NCBI GenBank assembly: GCA_016647705.1
Contig: CM028326.1
Span: forward strand, 43,926,785-43,990,784
Direction: 5' to 3'
DNA length: 64,000 nt
Source of the DNA: Eucommia ulmoides
Taxonomy: Eukaryota > Streptophyta > Magnoliopsida > Garryales > Eucommiaceae
Shown here: in pieces, positions 19,621 to 32,800 of the stretch
Layout of the letters: each line of letters begins with the position of its first letter
How positions within the stretch are numbered: the first letter of the stretch is position 1
Program-made: the position numbers and the translations under genes
Notes under the pieces: generated by a model
The model's input: the letters and a program-made list of their open reading frames with translations, nothing else
The model's database searches: none
Told to the model about the DNA's origin: nothing

Positions 19621-21479
19621 GTGCTCACCAAGTCATGACTCATCATGGAGAATTAAATACTATGGTGACACATCAAGACCATGTTCAGTGCATTTGAAAA
19701 ACATTAATGGAAACTAAACAAAAATAGTAAAACCAACCGGTACTTAGCCCCTAAATCAAATCAGATGTGTCACATCGAGCCATAAATGTACTTATGTGCA
19801 ACCTATATAATTGGAGGAGAGGTAATGATTGGTAGTAATTGCTAATAATTGCCAAATCTAAGAAACGATTTGGTAATGATTACCAAATCTTTGAAGATAT
19901 TTCCTTCCACCCAAAATTCGTTCAACATAAAACAAGATCAAACCAAGATAGCATGTCCTTTAGGCCAAATACTCCCCAAGGAAGAGGTTGAGATGGGCTT
20001 CTCTCTTTAAAACTTGAGCCATGTCTTGGGCGCTAGGCTTTTTGAGAAAATGTCTTAAATAACATGCCGTCATTCTATTGAAATCCACTCCCGGAGGTTT
20101 ATCTTGAGGTTCTTGGAGCAAGAATTCAAGAGGAAGGCGATCACCAATCAAAGCTAAGTCAAGAGGATCAAGGAGGAAAATGAGATAGCTACTTAGGGCA
20201 GACCACTTCCCCTAAGTAGGGTATTCTTGAGGTTCTTGGAGAAAGAACCAAGAAGATCGATGATCATCGATCGAGGATCAATTGAGAAGATCAAGAAGAA
20301 AAATGAGGTAATCACTTAGGGAAGACTACACCCCCTAAGTAGGTAAGTTTTCTTTAAAAACCCCTTTCATCTTGGTTTAATCTTGTGTATGTTACTTGTA
20401 TATAGCATAATCAAGTAGTTCATACACTTTAAATTCATGTTCATAGCACATAAAACCCATCAAAAAACAAATAAACACTTAATTTTTGTTATAACAACCA
20501 AAGTATGTTCAAATCATACTAAATCATTTCAAGCATCTCAAGAATGTCTGAGACATGTTAAGAACATGTGAGGACCCACATCATCTGAGAAAATGTTAAG
20601 AACATGTGAGGATTCAAACAAAACAACAATCACACCATGAGTTATGCATACTTGCGCATACTGAAAGGTCAAAAGCAGGCCAGTCCGATTATCGCATCTT
20701 CCAAATCCAAAAAGAAACAAAAAATAAATAGGTATGGAAGACTTGACGGCCGTTATGTGAGCTCGCAAAATCGTAAGTCTCTCAGCGCAACTCAACTCAC
20801 TCTCTACGATCCTCTCAAGAACTTTAAACTGACTCTTTACTAACTGTTAATACTAACTATAACTACTAATAACCAGATTAACTTTCTGCTAAACATCATG
20901 ATCATAGCTAGGTTGGCTTGTGGACTGGCACCTACATATATATATACACACACACACGCAATATATGTATATATATATATATGCTACACCCACAAACCTT
21001 TGTGGCTAAGAACTCGGGATAATGGGAGGGCCTCTATTCCTTCTGGGATATGTGTGATTCTTCTTCAAAAACCTTTCTGTTTTCCTTAGTTACAAGTAGA
21101 ACTGACATAAATATATGGTATTCCTTTTCATTTTAACTCACAACTCACACACTAACACTAACTAACCACAAAAAAAGAGTTTGGTTAAGGTGTTCTTGAC
21201 AAAATCAAAGAGGTTATGTGTATGTCATGTTGTGATTTAGGTTGTTCACAACTTAAAAACGATCAATAAATAACTAATTAAGGTTGTGATTTAGGTTGTT
21301 CACAATTTAAATACAATTAATAATAACTAACTAAGGTTGTGATTTAGGTTGCTCACAACTAGAACCACTAATAACCAAACCAGTCTTTAACTAAAAATAG
21401 ACCAGTTTTCAATTAAACCAACCTACCCTAACAGTTTTCAACTTAAACATGAATAAACTACGTTTGACCTGATATTTGG

Positions 21480-23688
21480 TGTAGATACCACATTTTGTCC
21501 TACTCTGTCAGTGTCGAATCGAGTATAAGTTCAGATAAACTTTAAACTTGGGTTTAAAGGGAATGAATTTCTATCTAAGATCACATTAAATACTATACAA
21601 TAAACAACCAAAAAATATGACAAAAAATATTGAATTTGACAAAATACACCTAACTAAAAGTTTCGGGTCAACCTCGAAACTCTCATGATTTAAGGGGTCT
21701 AAAATGACTTTACTAAAGTTTGATTTTCATTAAATCATCTTTAGTATAGATAAATCTTATTTACTACCCTTAAATTATAGGACATTTCAAACAATTAACT
21801 CAATTACCCACCTCGACTTTGAAATATTTACAACCCCTGAATCTTGTCAAATTTAACACAAAAAAATCCATTTCATTTATGCATATCACGTCAAACACTA
21901 CTAAGGAAAAATCCAAGACACCTTAATCAAGGCTTGGAAGGGTCATGACAAATCCCTAAATCACAAGGTGATTTAAGGATTGGGCTTGACTGGGATTTTC
22001 ACCAAATCCAACTAGTCTTGACAAATCACACTAGGCCTCAGAAATCAAGGTCCTAGCCATCATTTAAGGCCACAAATGAATACTTATAATGGCCAAGGAT
22101 CCTTCCTAGAAGGTTCCTACGAAATGGAAAAGGAAGGGAACCAAGATACTTAGGGTACAACCAACCGTTATCGAAACTAAACCGATTTGCTTCACCACCT
22201 AAGTAAGGCATTCAATGGGCATTGAATGCCCATATCATCAAGCATTAAATACTTGGGATGACCTGTTATTGAAACCAAACTGGATGAGTATCCTCCAAGC
22301 AATGCATTAAATGCAAATCCCACAAAGTATTAAATTATTGGGATGACATGGCATGTCTAGGTTCAAAGGATCTAGAAATTTTCACAAAAAAATCTAACAG
22401 TACTAGGAAACTTGGAAACCAATTGACGGTTATAAGGAAAGTTCACCTGATTCCGTTCGAAATGAACTGAATGTGTGGCCTCCAAGTCATGACTCATCAC
22501 TTTGTATTAAATATAAAGTAACGCCTAAGGACTAGATACAATGCAACTTGGATGAATTTATGATGCCCAAACTGAAATAGTAGATCTAACCGGTATTTAG
22601 CCTCTAAACCAAACTGGATCCATCCCATCAATTCATTAATGCACCCATGTGTAAGGACTTTTATTGGTGGTGAGGTAATGATTGCCAATGATTACCAAAT
22701 CTTTGATAATATTTGGTAATCATTACCAAATCTTTGAGAATCCAATATTCTCTCCAAAATTGGTTCCAAGACAAACCAAACCAAGACAAGACAACAAGTC
22801 CCCAAGCCCAAAAACTGCCCAGGGAACACCCTAGTGTTGCTTGCACATTGGCCAATGCGCAGGTCCAGGGCCTATAAATAAAAGGGCCCCATTCTTATTT
22901 TTTCAAGTCTTGAAGGCCAAGTTTCTCTTTTTAAACTCGAGTAACTCTCTTAGGACTTAGGCCTTGTAAGAGGATTTCTCAAATAACACATCGTTATTCT
23001 GCCAAAATCTAGTTGCGGAAGGTGTTCTTGGAGCTTTTAGAACAAGAACTTCAAGGATTAACAATCACCGATCAACACCAAGCTAAGAAGAACAATGAGG
23101 GAAATGAGGTTAGGTACTCAGGGACGACCACATCGGTTGTTCTTGGGTTCTTGGCCAAGAACTTGAGGAACTGACAATTTCCAATCAACCACCGACTAAG
23201 AAGATCAAGGAGGAGAAGGAGGTAAACACTTAGGGAAGGCCACATCCCCTAAGTAGGTATGTTCCTATTAAACCCCCTATGATTCTTGGTTGATTTTGTG
23301 TATATTGCTTTGTATATAATAAGTTCATGTAGATAATACAGTTACGTTCATGTTCATAACACATAAAATCCATAAAAGAATCAAATAAACATTAAACCAA
23401 TCTAACAATCTTTTGATTTTGTCAAGAACATCAAACAAACATCTAATCTTAACAATAACAACGAAATTATAGTTAAATCATACAAAAATCATTCCAAGCA
23501 TCTGAAGAACATTCAAAAACATTCAAGAGCATTCAAGAACACTTGAAGACATTAAAACATGTCAAATTATCCAACAATGTGTTAAGAACATGTGAGGATT
23601 CGAACAAAACAACTATTCACACCATGAGTTGTACACAACACATACGACACCCCTAAGAACATTGTGTTTCTTTTATTGTTTTAGCTAA

Positions 23689-23727
<39 letters not shown>

Positions 23728-24692
23728 ACTACTCCAACAGACCCTTGTGGCTAAGAACTTAGGATAAAGGGAGAGCCTTTATTCCTTCGGCGATATGTGT
23801 GATTCTTCTTCTGAAACCTTCCCATTTTCCTTAGTTACGAGTAGGACTGACATAAATATATGGTATTTATCTAACTTTTAACAAACGAATCACACACAAA
23901 CACTAAACTAACCAGAGCCAAGTATTTTATTTAAGGTTTTTGACAAAATCAAAGGGTTGTTACTTAGGTTTGTTCACAACCAAAACTAATTGATAATCAA
24001 CCAAAACAAACTGAGCAAACCAGTACTTAACTAAACTAACTTAGATTTAACGAAAACCAACCTAGATTTTCAAATAAAACAAGATTGAACTAAGTTTGAT
24101 CTGATCTTTGGTAACCACCCAACGTATATAGGCAACCCATAAGGGTTCGGTTACACCGCTAATAATGAATCTAGTTTTCAATGAGACAAGATTGAACTAC
24201 GTTTGACACTCTTTGGTAACAACTCAAAGTATGTAGGCAACCAATAAGGGTTTGATCACACCTCTAATAATAAACCATATCCTTTACTCTAACTAAGACA
24301 AACTACGTGATGAGCTGATTCTCATTCGAGATACGTAGGCAACCCACGTGCGAGTTCGGTCGCATATCCAACTAACTTAGTTTAGTTTGCATTTCATTTG
24401 GTATAGCTTGCATATTTACATATATGTATAGATATAAACTATTATTGGGTGTCGTTGGCTAGTAGTAGCTATAGTATTTACTTTCCATTAAATCATGTAA
24501 AAAATATGTAAAAAGGACAAAAACTTTAAAAAGGCAAATGATTTATGTTTAAGTAAATAAATGAAACTCTCTTGGATAGTGTTTAAAAGTGAATATCTAT
24601 TTAGACTGAGGTACTATCTTTGGACGGGTGTCTTGGGGTGTCTAACACCTTCCCCGAGCATAACTGACTTTTGAACTTAAAGAATATCTATG
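21480..24692 (+). mobile_element. Tat-like LTR D (plus), truncated at its 3' end
   Basis: Starts TGTAGATACCACATTTTGTCC, right against the cut end of LTR C. Landmarks in order are the dyad GGTAAT-ATTACC block (22676-22736), a TATA box (22871-22880), CCCCTAAGTAGGT (23248-23260), a (CA)n tract (23692-23720), two or three AGGCAACCCATAAGGGTTCGGT units (24131-24360, about 107 bp apart), and CTAACACCTTCCCCGAG (24640). It stops at about 24692, some 300 bp short of the family 3' end, where the same family continues in reverse orientation. Confidence 0.75.
22676..22880 (+). promoter_or_regulatory. LTR core promoter: dyad GGTAAT/ATTACC block and TATA box
   Basis: TTTGGTAATCATTACCAAA (22710-22728) and nearby half copies stand about 140 bp upstream of CCTATAAATA (22871-22880). 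The same pair occurs in the other LTRs: minus-strand TATA boxes near 31959, 46349, 52778 and 60225, and plus-strand 63697-63706, each preceded in its own orientation by one or more of these dyads. The dyad is probably an enhancer element of the U3; that role is inferred. Confidence 0.6.
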
Positions 24693-24987
24693 GTGCATAG
24701 ACCTAGGAAGGCTCCTTAGTCATTATAAGGCTTTATTTTTGGGTCTTAAATGATGGCTAAGCCTTTGATTGCTTGGGCCTAGGGTGATTTGTCAAGACTA
24801 CTTGGATTTGGTGAAAATCCAAGTCAAGCCCAATCCTGAAACAGCCTTATGATTTAGGGCTTTATCATGACCCTTCCAAGCATTGATTAAGGTGTCTTGT
24901 ATTTTTCTTGGTAGTGGTTGATGTAATATGCATAAAGAAAATGGATGTTTTTGGTGATTAATTTGACAAGATTCAGGGGTTGTAAAT

Positions 24988-27900
24988 TGTTGATCCCTAG
25001 GTTTTGATAAACAATTAAGTGTTGATATTTTTGGTGAAACTAATGTGTTTGTTGAGTATTTTAGAAAAGAGTTCCAAGTAGTTGACTAAGTTGAAGACTT
25101 CATGAAGAAAATATAAAGGGTGCAAAGATGGACGCAATGAAAAAATGAAGAGTATTGAAGACCTTAAAGAAAATTAGGTGAAAATAACTCTCTACTCATA
25201 TACTCTTAAATCAACTCGAATTAGGATCACACACGACACTATTAAATGAGTTATCTTTATGTGTGTTTTGATATTGATATAATAGAATTTAAGATCCTAA
25301 TTATTGATTTTATATGTTCTTTTTATGTGAATTGAAAATGATAATTGACATAATTGGAAAATAAAGTTTCAAGTACAAAAAAGTTGTATTTAGGGTCAAT
25401 TCAGTTAACCGAGAAAAGTAATCGATTAACTGAATCAAACAGTGTGTTTTGGAGCAGAATTAGTGAAGGAATTAACCACCCTAAACCAATCGATCAACTG
25501 ATTAGGAATAATCAGTCAACTGATTGAGTCAGTGAGTTTGGCAAAGCAGAAATAGACCACCCTAAAGCAATCGGTCAACCGAATGGAGGATTTCGGTCAA
25601 CCGATTGGGCTTAAGGTTTTGGTAGGATGAGGCTCTGTAGCATTTGATCAACTAAATGGGGTATTTCAGTCAACTGTTTGGCCTTTAATCTTTGGCTTGG
25701 TTTCGGTTTCGATCAATCGAATCCTAGGGGTTAGTCAACTGACTGTTTCAGTTGTGATTTCGAGGAACTTCGTCTCTTGGTGAAAAAGCTATCATTTTTT
25801 TATGATTCCAATGGAGATATATAGGAGATTTAAACTTATTGAAGATATGGTATATGTATTTGTATATTCCTATTGATTTGGTCCACATAATTTATGTTTC
25901 TCTTAATTTAAGTAGATGAATACTTCCGATCTTTGTGATCGAAAATTGAGAACTATTTTATGGCCTTACTTGAAAGATTTAAATATTATTTTTTTAAGTG
26001 GATTACCCTAGAAATAGAAGATATTAATATATGGGGTCTAAGAGTGTCTTTTATAGGCATATCTTTTGAAAATTAGCTGTTGGAGGGCTTGTTATCAGTC
26101 TATAAATATAGACATGCGGGATTAAGAGAAATTACATCAAGAACAATCCGTACCAAGCTCTTCTAAGAGTAATTATTACGCAGAGATTTCTGTGAGATAT
26201 TTGTACAAAGTTCTTTATCTAAAGCGCTGTTGATTTAGCGTCACCGATTTGTGTAATATTGAGATTTTGTTTCAATCTTCAATGTTTTCTCAGTGAGATC
26301 TTTCCAAGCTATTGTTCTTTCTTTAGATTTTATATTATTATTGATTGCATGTGTTGATCCTGAGATTTTGATGGACAATTAAGTGTTGATATTTTTGGTA
26401 AAACTAACGTGTTTATTGACTATTTCAGTTTAAAGATTTCCATTCAAGATAATATCATGAAGTACTTGTGAAGGATGTAGAGATTGGAGATTCTGAAGAA
26501 TCTAGGTGAAAACAACTCAAATCATTTTTACTCTTATTGAATCCTAATTAGGATCATACACGACACAAATGAAATGATTTATATTTATGTGTATTTAAAT
26601 TATGGTCCTAATTATAGTTTGAATATTTTCTCCAATGTGAAATTAAAAAAGAAAAATTGACCTAAGCAAGATTAGTGTTTAAAATTTATTATTAGTGTCA
26701 ATTTAGTTAATAGAGAAAAGATATTAATTAAAGGGTTAAAAATGTCGAAGATTGGAGTTGAAATAAATTGAGAAAAAAGTGTTCCAGCAACAATTAGTCA
26801 ACTGACCAAGGAGGTTCGGTCAACCGATGGGTAATGACTAGAAAAATAATGTCTCTGAATTGATCAGTCAATTAGACCAAGAGAGATCAGTCAACCGATG
26901 GCCGAAAGCTAAACTCCCTTTATCGTTCGGTCAACCGACCAGGGTCAAAATTAGACCTTATAATGCATCCTGTATCGATTGGTCAACCGAACCATGGGGG
27001 ATCAGTTAACTAACCTGTGTTTGAGCAAAGGCTGGGATACATCCTGTATCCATTGGTCGACTGATGGGCATAGGTCGATCAACTGACTGGGCTATTTTAG
27101 ATTTAGAGGATTTTTGGTATTTGATCAAAACTAGCCGTTATTTGCTTACCTGAAAGAAATATCTTAGGGATTTAGATATATTGATGATACATTACTCATA
27201 TTTGGATATCCCTATAGATATGGTACATAAAATATTGGTGTTTCTCAATTAAGTACATTTAATACTTTCTATCTATTTCATTTGAGATTGAGAATTAATT
27301 TAGGGACTTAATTTAATATTTAAAAGCCATATTTAAGTGAATTGGACCAGGATTAAATTGTATTTATATATGGGGTCTATATGTGTATTTAATTGTTATA
27401 TCTTGAGGGAATTAGCTGTTAGAGGGCCTATTTCAAATCAGCTTAAATAGACTTGCGAATTTCGCAAATTAGTATATCACTTCCAACAAGAACTAGTTGT
27501 TCCTGAGCTTTCTAAGAGTCGTTATTTTGATATTTTCTTGAGAGATCATTGTGAGATCATTTTGTGAAAAAATTTCTTGAGTTAAAGCGCCAAGTGTTTT
27601 GGCGTTACCGATCTAATCTATCTTACGATTCATATTCAATCTTTCGGTGTTATCCTGGTGAGATCGTTCCAAGCTTTTGTTCTTAATTGTGATTTTATAT
27701 TACTATTGCTTGCTTGGATATAAGATCTCTTCGAATTCGTTTTTTGAACATTAAAGAGCATGAAGGTTCTTGTAAAACGATTTTTGTGATAATCTGATTA
27801 TGTACTTATTTTTGTGCTACCCATACTTTATATAATCAAATATCGAATTCTTCACGTAAGTTCTTTCACTAGTAAATTCGGGACATTAATTGAGTTAAAT

Positions 27901-29597
27901 TGATTTGAGGTGATAGAAACTCTAAGTGGGAAGAAATTCATTAATTCTTGTAATTGGTGAGTTTGTATGGATTAAATACTATTGGGAGTATCTAGTTAAG
28001 GGTAGCTTGGGTTTCGATCTCTTCCGGTAAAGAGATTGAGGTTTAATTTTTACCCATTGCATAAAAATGTTAAGTTACTCTTTTCCCTTGAAAAGAGTTA
28101 GGCTTGATTCTTCCTGATTAGAATTAATTGTGTGTGAATTTTAACGATTCCATCCTTACCGGTGAAAAGGATACTTGGAGTGTTTTTTGGTGAGGTTTGA
28201 TTCTTAGCCTAAGGTATAAAAGGATTAGGTTGTCATTCTTCCTGTAATAGAATTAGGTTAGTCTTTAGTCTGGTAAAAAAATAGAGGCTCTTCCTTAACC
28301 TGTGAAAAAAGAGTTGTAAAGGTTGATTCTAAGCCTATGAAAAGAATCATTGTGTAAATGTTTGGTTCCTACCTATTAAAAAGATCAAGTGATTTAGTGG
28401 ATGCGAATTTCTATGGGGCTCGGAGGACTGAATTTACCAAGAGTAGCTTGGTGAATCAGTATATATCCTTGTGTGCTGCATTTTTTTTTTTACTTTTTCT
28501 ACTTTTTGTTATTTGGGTGTGCTCCTAGATTCAATAACACTTATCCACTACATTATAAAGATAAAAATTGATTTAGGATAAATTAATTGTTTGATTATTT
28601 AAATGTTGAAAAGATTAAAATTTGTTTAAATTTTTAGAACTACCTAATTCACCCCCCTCTTGGGTAGCTCATTGGGCCAATAACTTGGTTATAAGATCGT
28701 TATAAAATCGTTTTCAAACTTAAAAGCTTGAGAAGTCTTTTTAAAATAATTTTTTTTGATTATTTGATTACGTGCTCTAAATTGTGCTACCCAAAGTGTT
28801 TATTAATCGGATATTATTTACCTCACATTATATCTATCATGTAGTAAATTTTGAGACATTAATCAATTATATTTGTATCGAGGTGGTAGAAACTCCTTGT
28901 GGGAAGAAACTCGTATTTTTCTGTATTTGTGAGTTTAAGTGGATTAGATACGGTTGGGATGGTGTCTAATTAGGGTAGCGAGGTTTCGATCTTTTTCCAA
29001 TGAAAAAGATTAGGGTCTAATCTTTGTCCTGCAAAAAGATTAGGTTATTATTTTCTCCTGAAAAGAACTAGATTTTGATTTTTCCTGCAATTGAATTAAT
29101 TTTTGAGTGAATTGTAAATGTTCAATCCTTACCTGTGAAAAGGATATTTGAGAGTATGGTGAGGTTTTGATTATTCTCATAATAAAATTTGGTTAGTCTT
29201 AAGCCTGGTAAAAAGATAGGGTTCATCATTGAACTGGGAAAATGCTAAATTTGTAAATGTTGATTCTGAGCCTGGAAAAAGAATCATTGTAAGGGTTTAG
29301 TTCCTGCCAATAAAAGAATCAGGGGTTTAGAGGTTGTGAATCTCCATGGAGCTTGGAGGACTGGATAAGGCAATGCTAGCTTGCTGAACCAGGATATATA
29401 TTTATGTGATGCATTCTTTATTTTCATTATATTATGTTTTGATGTGCACCTAATTAAACATTTATCCGCTGTGTAACTAAGATAATAATTAATTTAGGAA
29501 AATAAAATATTTCATAATTAAGTGTTGAAATATTTATTTATTTAAATTTTCTAACTACCCAATTCCCACCCCTCTTGGGTAGCTCTTTGGGCTAACA
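24988..29597 (+). mobile_element. Copia-type solo LTR 1, with LTR 2 nested inside
   Basis: Starts TGTTGATCCC and ends CTCTTTGGGCTAACA. The perfect TSD TAAAT lies at 24983-24987 and 29598-29602, and Tat-like LTR sequence is continuous across it. LTR 2 (26352-28682) interrupts it, leaving about 2.28 kb of its own. The TGTTG...CAACA termini and the ACCCCCCTCTTGGGTAGCTCATTGGG end are typical of long-LTR Copia elements of the SIRE/Maximus kind; that lineage is my inference. It has many GTCAAC-centred motifs (25390-25760). Confidence 0.85.
26352..28682 (+). mobile_element. Copia-type solo LTR 2, inserted into LTR 1
   Basis: A full 2331-bp LTR from TGTTGATCCTGAG to TTGGGCCAATA (the last CAACA is mutated). 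Left of it LTR 1 stops at ATTGATTGCATG, and to the right LTR 1 resumes at ACTTGGTTATAAG; in LTR 4 these join as ATTGCTTGGTTG. The TSD is therefore GCATG / ACTTG, both one change from GCTTG. Later half: repeated CCTG(T/C)GAAAA(A/G)GA phrases with TTGATTC(T/C), a degenerate 35-60 bp repeat (28100-28420). Confidence 0.8.
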
Positions 29598-29861
29598 TAA
29601 ATCTTTTAAGGTTAAGGTGGGTAACTAAGTTAATTATTTGAAATGTCCTATAATTTAAGATAACGTGATTTACCTAATTTCTTTCGGGTGATGACGTAGT
29701 GTTTTTAAAACTTTCTGAGATCGGTCTTGATTTTATTTATTTTACTTAAAATACTCAGATTCTATAGATAATGTGATTCACCTAATTGTTTTCGTGTGAC
29801 CACTTAGTGTTTTAAAAACTTTATGACATCAGTCTTGATTTTATTTTCTTTCTCTTAAGAC
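29598..29861 (-). other. Element B fragment with a 105-bp tandem duplication
   Basis: After the TSD, 29603-29665 is mid-LTR sequence of B. From 29666 on it is internal DNA matching 38868-38960 of element A. GATAA(C/T)GTGATT(T/C)ACCTAATT occurs at about 29662 and 29767, a tandem duplication of about 105 bp that A does not have. Confidence 0.6.
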
Positions 29862-32800
29862 AAACGCACCCCGGATTTCGATAGCGGACGAAGTAGAGAA
29901 TCAGGAAGAGGATGAAAACAAGTTTCATCATTTCTTCTCTAAGTCGTCCAAATCTATTCATTTTGAAAATGGTTTTTCAAGGGTTTTTCTGGGTGTCAGT
30001 TTTGAAAAACTTCTTGGGCCGAGATTTTTTATAAAAATCGGAATCGCCACCTAGCATGGGCTTAAATAGTGTGCTAGGTCACCGAGATTTTGGAAATTCA
30101 TTTTCTTTTTGAAATGAATGGTGTTTTGACTTCCATTAGCCTATGCACCAGAGATATTGTTTAAGTTTGGGAGTCGGTTATACTCGGAGAAGGTGTTAGA
30201 CATCTCAAAAGACTCGTCCGAAGATGGTACCTCAGTCTAAATAAATATTCACAAACACTATCTAAGTAGTTTTCTTTGACCATTTGAACAAGAAAAATTC
30301 CCCCCACCCCCCCTTTTTTTTTAGAGTTTTTGTTCTTCTTATGTATTTTTTGATATGATTTAATAGAAAGCAGGTAAATTCTATAGCTACTACTAGTCCA
30401 CGACACCCAATAACAATTTATATACAAACATATATGTAAATATGCAAGCTATACTAAATGAAATGTAAACTAGACTAAGTTGTTTGGATATGCAACCGAA
30501 CCCTCACGTGGGTTGCCTACGTATCTCAAATGAGAATCAGGTCATCACGTAGTTCATTCTGGTTAGGGTAAAAAATATGGTTTATTATTAGAGGTATGAC
30601 CGAACCCTTATAGGTTGCCTACGACTTTGGGTGGTTACCAAATATCAGGTCAAACTTATTTCGGTCTTGTCTCATTGAAAACTGGATTCATTATTAGATG
30701 TGTGACCGAACCTTTATGGGCTGCCTACATACTTTGGGTGGCTACCAAAGATGAGATTGAACGTAGTTCAGTCTTGCTATGTTTGAAAATTTGGGTTGGT
30801 TTTGGTTAAATCTGAGTTAGTTTAGTTAAGTTTTGATTGATTATCAGTTAGTTTTGGTTGTGAACAACCTCAGTAATAACCCATCGATTTTGTCAAGAAT
30901 CTTAAACGACTCATTTTCTTTGGTTAGTTTCGTGTTTGTGTGTGAGGTGCAAGTTAAAAAGTGAAAAAAAATACCATATATAGTTATGGTTGTCATACTT
31001 GTAACTAAGGAAAACAAAAACGTTTATGAAGAAGAATCACACATATCCCCAAATGAATAGATGCCCTCCCTTTATCCCTAATTCTTAGCCACGAGGGTCT
31101 ATTGGTATAGTATATAAGTATATATGCATATATGTTTGTTTTGTTTAGCTAAAAAATAAAATAAATACGATGTTCTTGGGGGTATCATATAGACTATGTA
31201 CAACTCATGGTGTGGATAGTCGTTTTGTTCTAATCCTCAAGTGTTTTTACCACGCGGTAAGATGATTTGACATAATTGAATGTCTTGACATGTTTTTGAA
31301 TGCTCTTGAGATGCTTGATTTTTTTTTTTTTTTTTTTTGTATGATTTAACCCTAATTTTGTTGTTATAGTTAAGCTTAGATACCTGCTTGATGTTCTTGT
31401 CAAAATCAAAAGCTTGTTTGGTTGTTTTTAGGGTTTGTTTAATTCTTTTATGGATTTTAAGTGTTAATAACTTGAAAGTGAGTGTATTATTTACATGATC
31501 CTACTATATACAGAGCAATATACACAAAATCAACTAAGAATCATAGGGGGTTTGATAGGAACATACCTATTAAGGGGATGTGGTCTTCCCTAAGGGTTTA
31601 CCTTATTCTTCTTGATCTTCCTGGCCAGTGGTTAGCTGGTGGTTGATTGGTGGTTGTGGTTCTTTGAGTTCTTAGCCAAGAACCCAAGAACAACAACCTA
31701 CTTAGGGGATGTAGTCGTTCCTAAGTTGCTAAACTCCTTCCCTCATTTTTCCTCTTGGTTCGGTGTTGATCGGTGATTGTCGATCCTTGAAGTTCTTGTT
31801 CGAAGAACTTCAACACCTTCCATGACTAGATTTTGGCAAAATAACGATATATTTTTTGATAAATCCTTGTGAGAGGCCTAGGACTGGAGAGAGTTTCTCG
31901 AGTTTAGATAGAGAATCTAGGCCTCCAAGACTTGAAAAAATGAGAACCCCAACACCCCTATTTATAGGCTGGGGGTTGTTTGGTCTAGAGGACTTGCTAT
32001 CTTGTCTTGATTAGATTTAGCTTGGAACGAATTTAGGTGAGAAGGCTAGATTCTCAAAGATTTGGTAATAATTGGCAATCTTTACCAATGATTGCCAATC
32101 ATTACCTCTCCACCAATGAGATTCCTTGCACATGGGTTCAATTATAACTTGATGGGATGGATCCGGTTCAGTTTAGGGGCTAAATATCGGTTATATCTAC
32201 TATTTTGGTTTGGTTATCATAAATGCTCCCAAGGTGCATTGTATCTAGTCCTTAGGTGTCACTTTAAATTTAATTCAAAGCGATTAGTCATGATTTGGAG
32301 GCAACACATTTGGTTCATTTCGCTTGGAATCGGGTGAACCTTTCTTGTAATTGCTGGTTGGTTTCCAAGTTGTCTAGTTACCCTTTGATATTTTTGTGAA
32401 AATATCTTGATCCTTTGAACCAAGAAATTTTATGTCATCCCAGTAATTTAATGCTTTATGGGATTTGCATTAAGTTCATTGCTTGGAGGCTACTCATCAG
32501 GTCTGGTTTCGATAACGGGTTGTCACGATTTAAGACTTTAGGTTGGTTTCTAATATATTTTGCTTAAAATATCTAGATAACTTGAGTGTGGTCTTGGCAT
32601 GTCATCCCAAGAATTTAATGGTTTATGGTATGGGCATTTAATTCTCATTGAATGCCTTAATTAGGTGGCGAACCAAATCGGTTTAGTTTCGATAACGGAT
32701 GGTTGGACCATAAGTGTCTTGTCCTCTTCCATTGTCATTTGGTAGGCAACTTCTAGGAAGGTTCCTTAGTCATTATAAGGCTTGGTTTTTGGGCCTAAAA

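Larger units (their letters stand above)
16514..21479 (+). mobile_element. Tat-like LTR C (plus), interrupted by a hAT-like element and a solo LTR
   Basis: The start (c)GTAGACATCG-TTTTTCCCGCC and the following AGATAAACTTTAAACTTAGG match the LTR starts at 21480, 60835 and 62276. It proceeds through the family landmarks: GGTCAACCTCGAAAATCCC, CTTAATCAAG, ACCGTTATCGAAA, GGTAATGATTACCAAATC, CCCCTAAGTAGG, and TGTGTGATTCTTCTTC. It is interrupted by 17320-17938 and 18229-19620, both with TSDs, and stops where LTR D begins at 21480. Compared with LTR G, the piece containing the TATA box (equivalent to about 63665-63745) is missing near 19995, so this copy lacks a visible core promoter. A TA/CA microsatellite lies at 20935-20985. 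Confidence 0.75.

Noticed and set aside
20898-21089. Short ORF over a TA/CA microsatellite
   Set aside because: Microsatellite translation inside LTR C.
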